Of a stretch of 23,806 nt of DNA, positions 1 through 6,825 are shown piece after piece (within the stretch, counting starts at the first letter, position 1; each line of letters starts with the position of its first letter). The stretch comes from an uncultured Oscillospiraceae bacterium (GTDB lineage Bacteria; Bacillota; Clostridia; Oscillospirales; Ruminococcaceae): NCBI GenBank assembly GCA_904502045.1, contig CAJGEB010000001.1, forward strand, positions 1 to 23,806. Direction: 5' to 3'. The position numbers and the translations under genes were made by a program. The notes under the pieces are model-generated. The model searched no databases and was not told the DNA's origin. It was given only the letters and a program-made list of their open reading frames with translations.

Positions 1-948
1 AGCGGTATCGTAGTCGATGGTCTGGTTTATAGTAGCCATCACGCCGGTAGCCATAAGCCTTTTGATAATCTCAGCGGACTGTATCTTGAGCTTTGCAGCG
101 AGCTCGCCGACGGTGATCTCCTCAGGAAGAGTAATTTCGAGTTTTTGTCTTCTCTGGCGTTCGAGCTCCATTTTCTTGAGCTTCATAGCTTCCTGCTCCT
201 TGCGGGAGTACTGGGGCTTTTTCTGTGCGGACTTCTGTGAGAGCTTCTGCTTTTTGATTGCGGAGCTGTCGCTTACAACGGGAGCGATTCTGTCATACTT
301 TTCGTTATATTTATCGAGGTCGACGTTTGACGCTCTGATATCGACGGTACGGAAGCGCTCGGAGGAAGAAGAGGAGGCGCTGTCGCCCGAAGCAGAGGAA
401 ACAAGTAATTTTTTATCCTCGCGGTTTTTGTCCTGACGCTTTTCGTCCTTGCGGTTTTTGTTTTGGTTGTTTTGAGGAGTCTGTGCACCTGCCGCAAATC
501 TTTCCTGGAAGCTCTTGCGGGCAGCGGGACGCACCTCTTCGGGAACCTTGTGTACCGGTTTTTTCTCGTCTTTTTTCACGTTTTCCTTTTCAGGAGCCTT
601 TTTCGCGCCGTCCTTTGAAGGAACCTTCTTTTCGCCTTTTGCTGCGGGAGCGGTAGTTTTGGGTTCTGCTTTTGCCGCAGTTTTAGACTCCTTTGCGCCG
701 TCCTTGGCGGGAGCTTTTGCCTCTGATTTTGCAGGAGCCTTCTTTTCACTTGCGCAGGCAAAGTAAGCGTCGAAGTTTTCTACGCCGTACTTTTTGGTAA
801 AGTGCTCAAAAATAATATTGAGCTCCTCTTCAGTCAGAGAGGTCATATACTTTTTCGGGGGATTTGAGTTCGGAAAGAGAGCGAGTATCTCTTTATTCGG
901 GAGTTTAAGATCCCTTGCGACTTCGTTTACTTTATATTTAACATTCAT
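1..948 (-). CDS. infB: Translation initiation factor IF-2, N-terminal part (partial)
   Basis: IF-2 is the GTPase that places initiator tRNA on the 30S subunit. Only the first 316 residues are in the window; the GTPase domain lies beyond the left edge. Residues 1-25 form a first IF2_N helical module ([20 protein letters not shown]). A long Lys/Ala/Glu-rich linker follows (about 65-240), with short near-repeats such as PAKDGAK and PSKDGAK. The second IF2_N module occupies roughly residues 270-316 ([20 protein letters not shown]). The start is ATG at 948-946, preceded by AAGGAGG about 10 bases upstream, and it overlaps the ylxQ stop in an ATGA arrangement, which indicates translational coupling. 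It is the last visible gene of the rimP-nusA operon. The identification is secure from the modules and the operon position. Confidence 0.96.
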   Translation of the reverse strand, partial: MNVKYKVNEVARDLKLPNKEILALFPNSNPPKKYMTSLTEEELNIIFEHFTKKYGVENFDAYFACASEKKAPAKSEAKAPAKDGAKESKTAAKAEPKTTAPAAKGEKKVPSKDGAKKAPEKENVKKDEKKPVHKVPEEVRPAARKSFQERFAAGAQTPQNNQNKNRKDEKRQDKNREDKKLLVSSASGDSASSSSSERFRTVDIRASNVDLDKYNEKYDRIAPVVSDSSAIKKQKLSQKSAQKKPQYSRKEQEAMKLKKMELERQRRQKLEITLPEEITVGELAAKLKIQSAEIIKRLMATGVMATINQTIDYDTA

Positions 949-1286
949 TGAGCGATATCCTCCTTAATTTCGGGAACGGATCCCTTTAATAAAAGCGAGA
1001 GACCCTCGTCGCGTACAGCGAGTACGCCGGTGGGCTTGGAAACGGAAAACCATATCTCGTTTACGGAAACGGGAACGACAATGAGCTCCGCGCCGTACTG
1101 TTTACACACAAAGGCGAGCTCCTTAAGTGTCTTGGGAGAGAGCTCTTTGGAAGCGAAGGCTCTGTCTGTACTGCCCTTTATGATTTCCGACTTAACGGTA
1201 TCGAATCCGAAAGCGAGTTTTCCTGCCTTTTTACAAAGCGACAGTATCGAAAGAAAACGGGAATAATCGGAATTTGAATTATCCAT
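945..1286 (-). CDS. ylxQ: L7Ae/L30e-family RNA-binding protein YlxQ
   Basis: A 113-residue protein of the L7Ae/L30e/S12e/Gadd45 family, expected to bind kink-turn-like RNA. The family pattern is visible: [17 protein letters not shown] near residues 13-29, then [21 protein letters not shown], then [21 protein letters not shown] near the C-terminus. The start at 1286 is preferred over an upstream in-frame codon at 1340 because it follows an AGGAGG about 9 bases upstream and gives the usual family length. The gene starts inside the last codons of rnpM (8-base overlap) and its stop overlaps the infB start. Its place between rnpM and infB is the standard Firmicutes order. Its exact physiological target is not evident from the sequence. 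Confidence 0.93.
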   Translation of the reverse strand: MDNSNSDYSRFLSILSLCKKAGKLAFGFDTVKSEIIKGSTDRAFASKELSPKTLKELAFVCKQYGAELIVVPVSVNEIWFSVSKPTGVLAVRDEGLSLLLKGSVPEIKEDIAQ

Positions 1287-1560
1287 TGAGCAGTTCCTCC
1301 TCGAGCTTTGCGTATATCTCATCGGGAACGCTGCAGTCAAACGCCCTGTTGAGCCTTTTTGACTTGACCGCTTTTTTCAGACACTCGGTTTTTTTGCAGA
1401 TATAAGCGCCTCTGCCTGACTTTTTACCCGTCAGGTCGACGGAAATTTCCCCCTCAGGACTTCTCACTATTCTGATAAGCTCTTTTTTGGGGAGATTTTC
1501 GCCGCAGCCGGCGCACATTCTCATCGGAACTTTTTTCATCGGCGAATTGGAATTAGCCAT
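1279..1560 (-). CDS. rnpM: YlxR family protein (RNase P modulator RnpM)
   Basis: A 93-residue basic protein of the YlxR/DUF448 family. Key features are the MRMCAGC motif near residues 13-19 and the RGAYIC signature near residues 50-55. Both are hallmarks of YlxR, which has been reported to bind RNase P RNA and modulate its activity (family knowledge). The four cysteines (CAGC, and the pair in ICKKTEC) resemble a small metal or structural site. The start at 1560 has a GAGGTGA ribosome site about 9 bases upstream. It lies 40 bases after nusA and overlaps ylxQ by 8 bases. The length is normal for the family, and I see no anomaly. Confidence 0.93.
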   Translation of the reverse strand: MANSNSPMKKVPMRMCAGCGENLPKKELIRIVRSPEGEISVDLTGKKSGRGAYICKKTECLKKAVKSKRLNRAFDCSVPDEIYAKLEEELLNG

Positions 1561-1600
1561 ACAACAAGGTCACCTCACTTTAAAAGGTCGGGAAGAGGGA

Positions 1601-2653
1601 TTACTCTTCGCCGTAGAAGCCGCTTTCGGGACGGATATCAATTTTCCATCCGACCAGCTTAGCAGCGAGTCTTGCGTTTTGACCTTTATTTCCGATAGCA
1701 AGGGAGAGCTGGTTGTCGGGAACCGTTACCTTGCAGGACTTTGCGCCTTCGGGATCCACCTCGACCTTGAGTACGGTTGCGGGAGAAAGAGCTGCGGAGA
1801 TGAACTTCTCAGGCTCGTCGGAATACTTGATAACGTCGATTTTTTCTCCGCACAGCTCGTCGATTATCTTTGCGATTCTTGCACCCTTCGGACCTATGCA
1901 GGTACCGATGGAATCGACGTTTTCATCCTTACTGTAAACGGCGATCTTTGAACGGGAGCCTGCTTCACGGGATACAGATTTTATCTCAACGATTCCCTCG
2001 TAAATTTCGGGAACCTCAAGCTCAAACAAACGCTTAACGAGTCCGGGATGGGTTCTTGATATCATGATTTTGGGACCCTTTTCGGTAGCAGTAGCCTCAA
2101 CAACGTAAACCTTTATTCTCTCGCCCTCGCGGATCTCCTCTCCGGGAATCTGTTCGGACTTTGGTAAAACAGCTTCGGTGTGGTCTATTTCAAGGGTAGC
2201 GTTACCCTTCTTTGCATCGACCCTTACGACGTAGCCGGAAACTATCTCACGCTCGCGGCTCTGGAAATCCTTGAGCATCTGGCTGCGTTCGGCTTCTCTG
2301 ATACCCTGGCGGATAACGTGCTTTGCGGTCTGAGCAGCGATACGGCCGAACTCCTTGGGCCTCAGCTTAATTCCGACCTCGGAACCTACAGCCGCCTTCT
2401 TGTCGATCTTTACCGCTTCTTCAAGCAGTATCTGGTTTGCGGGATCCTCAACCTCTTCAACGACAGTCTTGCGGATATACACATCCAGCACGTATTTTTC
2501 GGGTTTAACATCAACGACTACGTTTTCGGCTCCGACATAGTTGCGCTTTACCGCAATAACGAGAGCGTTCTGTATCTTTTCGAGCAGACGCTCCGCCGAG
2601 ATACCTTTTTCTTTTTCGAGAAGCTCAAGGGCTTCAAAAAATTCCTTATTCAT
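1601..2653 (-). CDS. nusA: Transcription termination/antitermination factor NusA
   Basis: NusA binds RNA polymerase and nascent RNA and modulates pausing, termination and antitermination. The 350-residue product has the N-terminal polymerase-binding domain (about 1-125), an S1 domain (about 135-200, REIVSGYVVRVDAKKG) and two KH domains, with GPKGARIAKIIDELCGEKID as KH1 and LAIGNKGQNARLAAKLVGWK as KH2. It ends soon after KH2, so it lacks the acidic repeats of E. coli NusA, as usual in Firmicutes. I chose ATG at 2653 rather than 2677 because the protein then begins MNKEFFEALELLEKEKGI, the conserved NusA start, and GGAGGA lies about 11 bases upstream. It overlaps the rimP stop by 8 bases. Confidence 0.96.
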   Translation of the reverse strand: MNKEFFEALELLEKEKGISAERLLEKIQNALVIAVKRNYVGAENVVVDVKPEKYVLDVYIRKTVVEEVEDPANQILLEEAVKIDKKAAVGSEVGIKLRPKEFGRIAAQTAKHVIRQGIREAERSQMLKDFQSREREIVSGYVVRVDAKKGNATLEIDHTEAVLPKSEQIPGEEIREGERIKVYVVEATATEKGPKIMISRTHPGLVKRLFELEVPEIYEGIVEIKSVSREAGSRSKIAVYSKDENVDSIGTCIGPKGARIAKIIDELCGEKIDVIKYSDEPEKFISAALSPATVLKVEVDPEGAKSCKVTVPDNQLSLAIGNKGQNARLAAKLVGWKIDIRPESGFYGEE

Positions 2654-3131
2654 TTTCCTGTGTTCCTCCAAAATCATAATATAGCTTTACAAAAGATGTT
2701 TCATTTAACGAAAAGTTCATTTCGAGGTCGTCGTCGAGCTTTATCGAGCAGCTGCCGTTTTCGAAGGAGAGCAGCTCTCCGACAAAATCGCGCTCATTTT
2801 CGACGGGACGGATAAACCTGACGTGAACGAGCTCGCCGATAAACTTTTGGAAATGCTCAGGCTTAACGAGCTCGCGTTCGATTCCGGGAGATGATACCTC
2901 AAGGCAGTAAGACGAATCAATGGGATCCTTGTCGTCCAAAATCGGATCAATTGCTCGGCTGACGTTTTCGCAGTCGTTGATATCGACTCCGCCCTCCTTG
3001 TCGATAAAGACTCTCAAAAACCAAGAGGAGCCTTCCTTTTCAAATCTGACATCCCAAAGCTCAAGACCGAACTGCTCGACAGTCGGACGGATAAGCTCGG
3101 ATATCTCCGCCGCAGTATTTTTCTTGCTCAA
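2646..3131 (-). CDS. rimP: Ribosome maturation factor RimP (TTG start)
   Basis: RimP assists 30S subunit assembly. The 161-residue product shows the N-terminal RimP domain with LELWDVRFEKEGSSWFLRVF, then DINDCENVSRAIDPILDDKD, then the strongly conserved CLEVSSPGIERELVKPEHF and a C-terminal Sm-like barrel. An in-frame ATG exists at 3185, but it lies inside the leader hairpin and would add 18 atypical residues. TTG at 3131-3129 is preceded by GGAGG at the right distance and gives the normal family length, so I call the TTG start. It is the first gene of the operon, behind a clear sigma-A promoter, and its end overlaps the nusA start. Confidence 0.93.
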   Translation of the reverse strand: MSKKNTAAEISELIRPTVEQFGLELWDVRFEKEGSSWFLRVFIDKEGGVDINDCENVSRAIDPILDDKDPIDSSYCLEVSSPGIERELVKPEHFQKFIGELVHVRFIRPVENERDFVGELLSFENGSCSIKLDDDLEMNFSLNETSFVKLYYDFGGTQENE

Positions 3132-3155
3132 ACAAACGCCTCCAATACATAAACA

Positions 3156-3180
3156 AAAGAGCGGGAAGTTCCCACTCTTT
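3156..3180 (-). promoter_or_regulatory. Leader hairpin of the rimP-nusA-infB operon
   Basis: Two 12-base arms (3156-3167 and 3169-3180) are complementary except for one G-U wobble. On the transcript this reads AAAGAGUGGGAA, C, UUCCCGCUCUUU. It lies between the promoter and the RimP ribosome site, and is followed on the minus strand by a short T-rich stretch. It could be an attenuator or a protein/RNA control site for this NusA-encoding operon. The structure is seen; the regulatory role is inferred. Confidence 0.65.
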
Positions 3181-3210
3181 GTCAAAGGTCTAATAGATTA
3201 CTGTTTACTC

Positions 3211-3239
3211 ACTATAACACACCAAAAAAGAGATTGCAA
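3211..3239 (-). promoter_or_regulatory. Sigma-A promoter of the rimP operon
   Basis: On the minus strand, TTGCAA (3239-3234) and TATAGT (3216-3211) are separated by exactly 17 bases. Transcription should start near 3204 and run through the leader hairpin into rimP. There is no competing gene on this strand nearby. Confidence 0.75.
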
Positions 3240-3284
3240 GAGGTTTTAGCAAGTTTTTTTAAATTTTACCAAATTTTTTAGCTA

Positions 3285-3310
3285 CTCGGGCGGCGTACTT
3301 ACCGCCCGAG
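3285..3310 (-). terminator. Stem-loop downstream of the cysteine-rich small gene
   Basis: A 9-bp perfect GC-rich stem (CTCGGGCGG with CCGCCCGAG) and an 8-base loop start 10 bases after the stop of the small minus-strand gene. The following minus-strand sequence is A-rich with only a short T run, so it is a strong hairpin but an imperfect intrinsic terminator. Confidence 0.6.
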
Positions 3311-3320
3311 CATAAAGGGA

Positions 3321-3458
3321 TTAGTTGCAGCCGCAGGAATTGCAACCGCAGTCATTGTTGCATCCGCAGGAGCTGCCGAAGTTACTTCCGCATCCGCCGA
3401 AAAGCAAAATGACGAGAATAATGATGATCCACCAATTGTTGTTGTTAAAGCAGTTCAT
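3321..3458 (-). CDS. Small cysteine-rich membrane protein, 45 residues
   Basis: This gene encodes 45 residues. The order is an Asn/Trp-rich head (MNCFNNNNWW), a hydrophobic segment of about ten residues (IIIILVILLF, 11-20), then a Gly/Cys/Asn tail with CGC repeated three times; there are eight cysteines in all. The start ATG at 3458 follows a strong AGGAGG about 9 bases upstream, and a stem-loop follows the stop, so it is a complete single-gene unit. Similar tiny hydrophobic Gly/Cys/Asn-rich proteins occur in sporulating Firmicutes (YjcZ-like or high-cysteine families), but I cannot assign it firmly. A sigma-K-like promoter upstream suggests a spore coat or mother-cell role (inference). Confidence 0.82.
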   Translation of the reverse strand: MNCFNNNNWWIIIILVILLFGGCGSNFGSSCGCNNDCGCNSCGCN

Positions 3459-3490
3459 TAATAAATACCTCCTAATTTTGAATTGCATCA

Positions 3491-3519
3491 TATACTATGA
3501 AAAAAAAGATTAAAGGGTT
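3491..3519 (-). promoter_or_regulatory. Candidate sigma-K promoter for the cysteine-rich gene
   Basis: On the minus strand, AACC (3519-3516), then 16 bases, then CATAGTATA (3499-3491) match the B. subtilis sigma-K pattern (ACc, 16-17 bases, CATAnnnTA). A weaker overlapping sigma-A reading exists (TTTAAT, 16 bases, TATGAT). It lies about 32 bases upstream of the start codon. Confidence 0.5.
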
Positions 3520-3608
3520 ACAGAATATCGGGGCAAAAATCTGCTTAAAATAAAAATATATTAAGGTGGATATTGCAAGGCAAAGGCAATAGTCCGAAAT
3601 GAAAAGGG

Positions 3609-6026
3609 ATGGTCGGTATTTTCAGGTTTGCGGGATTCAGTAACGAGGCAAATGCGGCAATAAACTGCGCGCTCAGAAAGGCAGAGGGACTCGGGCACTC
3701 CTACGTCGGCAGCGAGCATCTGCTGATGGGACTTCTTGAAGAGGGCGACGGAGCCTGCTGTGCGCTAAAGGAGCGGGGAATAGAGGAAGAGGCGCTGCAG
3801 GCAAAATTAGTGGAAGCGGTAGGCAGAGGGGTGCGCTCGGAGCTTTCTCCGCGGGACCTGACTCCGAAATGCAAAAAAATACTTGAGATGTCTACTTTTG
3901 AAGCAAGAGCCCTCGGCGACAGCGGAGTCGGTGCGCAGCATATATTACTTGCGTTGCTTAAAGAGCGCAGCTGTTATGCGGTGAAATTTTTAAAAGCGCT
4001 TGGGTACGACAGCGCGTCGCTCTGCAGCTCGGTCTATGCGTCTTTGGGAGCCGAAACCGGTTCCGACAGCAAATACGGCGCAGTATCCTCAAAAACAAAG
4101 CTCGGCAAAACTCCCACCTTAGATAAATACAGCACCGACCTGACATCTCTTGCGGAGGAAAACAGGCTGGATCCCGTAATTGCAAGAGAGGACGAGATAG
4201 AGCGGGCGATAAGCGTACTTTCCCGACGCTCAAAAAATAACCCCTGCCTCATAGGAGAAGCGGGAGTGGGTAAAACGGCGGTGGTTGAGGGAATAGCCCA
4301 AAAAATTGCGGCGGGAGAGGTAGATGCGTTAAAGGGGAAAAGGGTAGTTGCGCTTGACCTCGCGGGAATGATTGCGGGAGCAAAATACCGCGGCGACTTT
4401 GAGGAGCGCCTAAAAGGGTGCATAGAGGAGGCGGTGCGCAGCTCAAACACGATACTTTTTATAGATGAGCTGCATTCGATAGTGGGTGCGGGAGCCGCCG
4501 AGGGAGCAGTAGATGCGGCGAACATACTAAAACCGCAGCTCGCAAGGGGGGAGCTCCAGATTATCGGTGCCACCACCTTAGACGAATACCGCAAATACAT
4601 CGAAAAGGATGCCGCACTCGAAAGGCGGTTCCAAAAAATACAGGTGAATGAGCCGAGTGCTTCTCGCTGCAAGGAGATTCTTCGCGGAATCCGCGGAAAG
4701 TACGAGGAGTTCCACAAAATAAAAATTACCGACAAGGCGTGCGAGGCGGCGGTGGAGCTTTCGGTGCGGTATATAACCGACAGATTCCTGCCCGATAAAG
4801 CAATAGACCTGATAGATGAGGCGTGCGCGAGGGTAAAAATGAGAAAAACGAGGACTCCCAAAGGCGTCAAGGAGCTCGAAAAACGAAAAGCCGAGCTCGC
4901 AAAAGAAAAGGAATCTGCAATTGAGCGGCAGAATTTTGAGAGAGCCGCAAAGGTACGCGATAGCGAAGAGGAGCTCGGCAGAGAAATTGCACGGCTTAAA
5001 GAAAAGCGCGCCGAAAAAGGAGCCGGCAGAGAGGTCGGCGCAGAGGATATTGCCGAGGTGGTGGCGATAACCACAGGAATAAAGGTGAGCGAGATAACCT
5101 GCGAGGAAAGTAAAAGGCTGCTTTCTCTTGAAGAAAGGCTGAGAGAGCGGGTGATGGGGCAGGAGGAGGCGGTGAGTGCAGTAGCAAGGGCGATAAAGCG
5201 CGGCCGTGTCGGAATTAAAAATCCCGACAGACCGATAGGCTCCTTTTTGTTTGCGGGACCCACCGGTGTGGGTAAAACTGAGCTTGCCAAAGCTCTTGCT
5301 GAGGTATTGTTCGGGGACGAGAAGAGTATCGTGCGGATGGATATGTCGGAGTATTCCGAAAAGCACACGGTAGCACGCCTTTTGGGTTCCCCGCCCGGAT
5401 ATGTCGGCTACGATGACGGCGGACAGCTCACCGAAGCAGTACGCCGCAAGCCCTACTCCGTCGTACTCTTCGATGAAATCGAAAAGGCTCACCCCGATAC
5501 CTTTAATATTCTGCTGCAGCTCCTTGAGGACGGTTTCGTTACCGATTCCCGCGGCACAAAGGTATCCTTCAAAAATACCGTCGTGATTTTAACCTCAAAC
5601 ATCTCCGAAAGCATATCTTCACCCATCGGATACTCGGCAAAGCAGACGAGCGAACGGATCCCGCGCGCCCTCACTACACTTTTTAAACCCGAGCTGCTCA
5701 ACCGCATCGACAGTATCGTATCTTTTTGCCATTTAAACGAACAGCACGCCCTTCAAATTACCCGAAAATTTATCTGTGACCTTATCAATCGAGCCGCCGA
5801 CATCGGTATTACCGTGGATTTCAGCGAAAACGCAATAAAACACATCGCAAAAAACGGCTATTCTCACAAATACGGTGCTCGGGAGCTCCGCCGTTTCATT
5901 ACGGAGTGCGCCGAGGATAAAATCGCCGAAAAAATACTCTGCGGCGAGCTCGCCAAGGGGGATTCCCTCTTTTTCGAGGAGCAAGACGGTGCAGTCGCGG
6001 CGCTTGTCAAAAAAGTAGGCTGCTGA
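3609..6026 (+). CDS. clpC: ATP-dependent unfoldase ClpC (Hsp100, ClpP partner)
   Basis: An 805-residue class I Clp ATPase that unfolds substrates and feeds ClpP. Two Clp_N repeats occupy about residues 6-75 and 80-150. AAA+ module 1 has Walker A GEAGVGKT (216-223) and Walker B LFIDEL (D286, E287). A UvrB/C-like coiled middle region follows (about 420-475, KESAIERQNFERAAKVRDSE). AAA+ module 2 has Walker A GPTGVGKT (550-557) and Walker B VLFDEI (D622, E623). An IGY tripeptide at 673-675 sits where ClpC/ClpA carry the ClpP-docking IGF/VGF loop. The UVR region and docking loop favour ClpC over ClpB. The start ATG has AAAAGGG directly against it, so spacing is poor and the start is somewhat uncertain. 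ctsR, mcsA and mcsB are not adjacent. Codon use changes near 5380 (see findings). Confidence 0.93.
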   Translation: MVGIFRFAGFSNEANAAINCALRKAEGLGHSYVGSEHLLMGLLEEGDGACCALKERGIEEEALQAKLVEAVGRGVRSELSPRDLTPKCKKILEMSTFEARALGDSGVGAQHILLALLKERSCYAVKFLKALGYDSASLCSSVYASLGAETGSDSKYGAVSSKTKLGKTPTLDKYSTDLTSLAEENRLDPVIAREDEIERAISVLSRRSKNNPCLIGEAGVGKTAVVEGIAQKIAAGEVDALKGKRVVALDLAGMIAGAKYRGDFEERLKGCIEEAVRSSNTILFIDELHSIVGAGAAEGAVDAANILKPQLARGELQIIGATTLDEYRKYIEKDAALERRFQKIQVNEPSASRCKEILRGIRGKYEEFHKIKITDKACEAAVELSVRYITDRFLPDKAIDLIDEACARVKMRKTRTPKGVKELEKRKAELAKEKESAIERQNFERAAKVRDSEEELGREIARLKEKRAEKGAGREVGAEDIAEVVAITTGIKVSEITCEESKRLLSLEERLRERVMGQEEAVSAVARAIKRGRVGIKNPDRPIGSFLFAGPTGVGKTELAKALAEVLFGDEKSIVRMDMSEYSEKHTVARLLGSPPGYVGYDDGGQLTEAVRRKPYSVVLFDEIEKAHPDTFNILLQLLEDGFVTDSRGTKVSFKNTVVILTSNISESISSPIGYSAKQTSERIPRALTTLFKPELLNRIDSIVSFCHLNEQHALQITRKFICDLINRAADIGITVDFSENAIKHIAKNGYSHKYGARELRRFITECAEDKIAEKILCGELAKGDSLFFEEQDGAVAALVKKVGC

Positions 6027-6040
6027 TATTGCCGTAAGCT

Positions 6041-6120
6041 GCCGGCGCGGCGCGCCCGTCGTCGTACGACGACGGATTTTCTCGCGGAGCGAGAAAATAT
6101 TAAGCGCGCGCCGCGCCGGC
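6041..6120. repeat. Three-way-junction palindromic element E1
   Basis: Perfect 15-bp outer arms (6041-6055 and 6106-6120, GCCGGCGCGGCGCGC and its complement) enclose a perfect 20-bp palindrome (6056-6075, CCGTCGTCGTACGACGACGG) and a 10-bp hairpin with a GGA loop (6076-6098, ATTTTCTCGC, GGA, GCGAGAAAAT). Seven bases (6099-6105) complete the junction. It lies between clpC and the next plus-strand gene. The 31 bases at 6045-6075 recur with one mismatch inside maf at 16381-16411. Its function is unknown; it resembles REP/BIME-type structured repeats or a structured RNA. Confidence 0.85.
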
Positions 6121-6155
6121 GTGGAAAGAGAGGAGAGCAGTAAAGGAGAGGGCAG

Positions 6156-6192
6156 CGCCGCAAAAAAATAAGTGCGGCGGGTATTTATTTTT
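6156..6192 (+). terminator. Probable terminator downstream of clpC
   Basis: A 7-bp stem (CGCCGCA at 6156-6162 with TGCGGCG at 6173-6179) with an A-rich 10-base loop is followed by a T-rich run (GGTATTTATTTTT). It lies 130 bases past the clpC stop, beyond element E1. Confidence 0.55.
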
Positions 6193-6206
6193 AGATGGGA
6201 ATGCGG

Positions 6207-6212
6207 TATAAT
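6207..6212 (+). promoter_or_regulatory. Possible -10 box for the thioesterase gene
   Basis: A perfect TATAAT lies 51 bases before the start codon of the hotdog-fold gene, just after the clpC terminator. No convincing -35 hexamer is seen at 17 bases (TTTATT), so this is a weak assignment. Confidence 0.4.
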
Positions 6213-6263
6213 GGGGGAAGGGAATAAAAAGAATAAAAAAGAAAAGATAAAGGAGTGGTTGAA

Positions 6264-6647
6264 ATGGTAGGAAGCAAGAGTGAAAAAAGGTGTGTAGTAG
6301 ATAAGAGCAACGTAGCGAGTGCGGTGGCGAGCGGAACGATAGACGTGTTTTCGACACCGATGATGATAGCGCTGATGGAATCGGCAGCGGCTGATTGCGT
6401 GGGAGCGCACCTTGAAGAAGGAATGACGAGTGTAGGAACGAGGATAAACGTGGAGCATTTGAGTGCGACGCCGATAGGAATGGAAGTACGAGCGGAAGCA
6501 GAGATAGTGGGAGTAGACGGCAAGAGGATAGAGATGGTAGTGAGCGCGTATGATGAGGTCGGACTAATAGGAAAAGGCGAGCACACAAGGTACATAGTAA
6601 ACGCAGAGAAGTTTATGAGTAAGACGTCGGCGAAAGCGGCGAAATAA
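6264..6647 (+). CDS. FlK-like hotdog-fold acyl-CoA thioesterase
   Basis: A 127-residue single-domain hotdog protein similar to fluoroacetyl-CoA thioesterase FlK and its many uncharacterised relatives. The recognisable core is GTIDVFSTPMMIALMESAA, then TSVGTRINVEHLSATPIGM, then YDEVGLIGKGEHTRYIV. T31, E39 and H65 have the same spacing as the FlK catalytic residues Thr42, Glu50 and His76, so hydrolase activity is likely. The substrate is not predictable, and few relatives act on fluoroacetyl-CoA. ATG at 6264 is chosen over the in-frame GTG at 6255 because AAAGGAG lies 8 bases upstream of the ATG but touches the GTG. Codon use is strongly purine-ending, like the Gld-like genes to the right. A terminator follows. 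Confidence 0.88.
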   Translation: MVGSKSEKRCVVDKSNVASAVASGTIDVFSTPMMIALMESAAADCVGAHLEEGMTSVGTRINVEHLSATPIGMEVRAEAEIVGVDGKRIEMVVSAYDEVGLIGKGEHTRYIVNAEKFMSKTSAKAAK

Positions 6648-6660
6648 AAAAGATTACCGA

Positions 6661-6696
6661 AGGCAGCGAAGTGTTTTAAAGGACACAACGCTGCCT
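6661..6696 (+). terminator. Terminator after the thioesterase gene
   Basis: An 8-bp stem (AGGCAGCG, 6661-6668, with CGCTGCCT, 6689-6696), with an inner GTGT/ACAC pairing, is followed by GATTGCGTTTT. It starts 13 bases after the stop codon of the thioesterase gene. Confidence 0.65.
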
Positions 6697-6750
6697 GATT
6701 GCGTTTTGTGAAGCCTTTATACCTCACAGAAATTTAATTTGTGAAGCCGA

Positions 6751-6779
6751 TTGACAAATTAAAATTAAGGAATTAGAAT
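6751..6779 (+). promoter_or_regulatory. Sigma-A promoter of the ceramidase-like gene
   Basis: A perfect TTGACA (6751-6756), a 17-base spacer and TAGAAT (6774-6779) lie 46 bases upstream of the GTG start. With the preceding terminator, this makes the gene a separate transcription unit. The 11-base direct repeat TTTGTGAAGCC occurs twice just upstream, with no known meaning. Confidence 0.8.
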
Positions 6780-6825
6780 TCAAATAAAGATAATGCTGTT
6801 TTCGGTAAATAAAGGAGGAATAGTT

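Noticed and set aside
3459..3608. A CtsR operator or CIRCE element before clpC
   Set aside because: No tandem heptad of the CtsR type and no CIRCE inverted repeat is visible in this 150-base gap.
4034..5368. A 444-codon open frame antisense to clpC
   Set aside because: Ser/Leu-rich translation without recognisable domains, fully inside clpC whose domains are intact; it is a shadow frame produced by biased codon use.
6707..6750. Two copies of TTTGTGAAGCC as a possible operator
   Set aside because: Only an 11-base direct repeat without symmetry or known regulator; too short to support a site.
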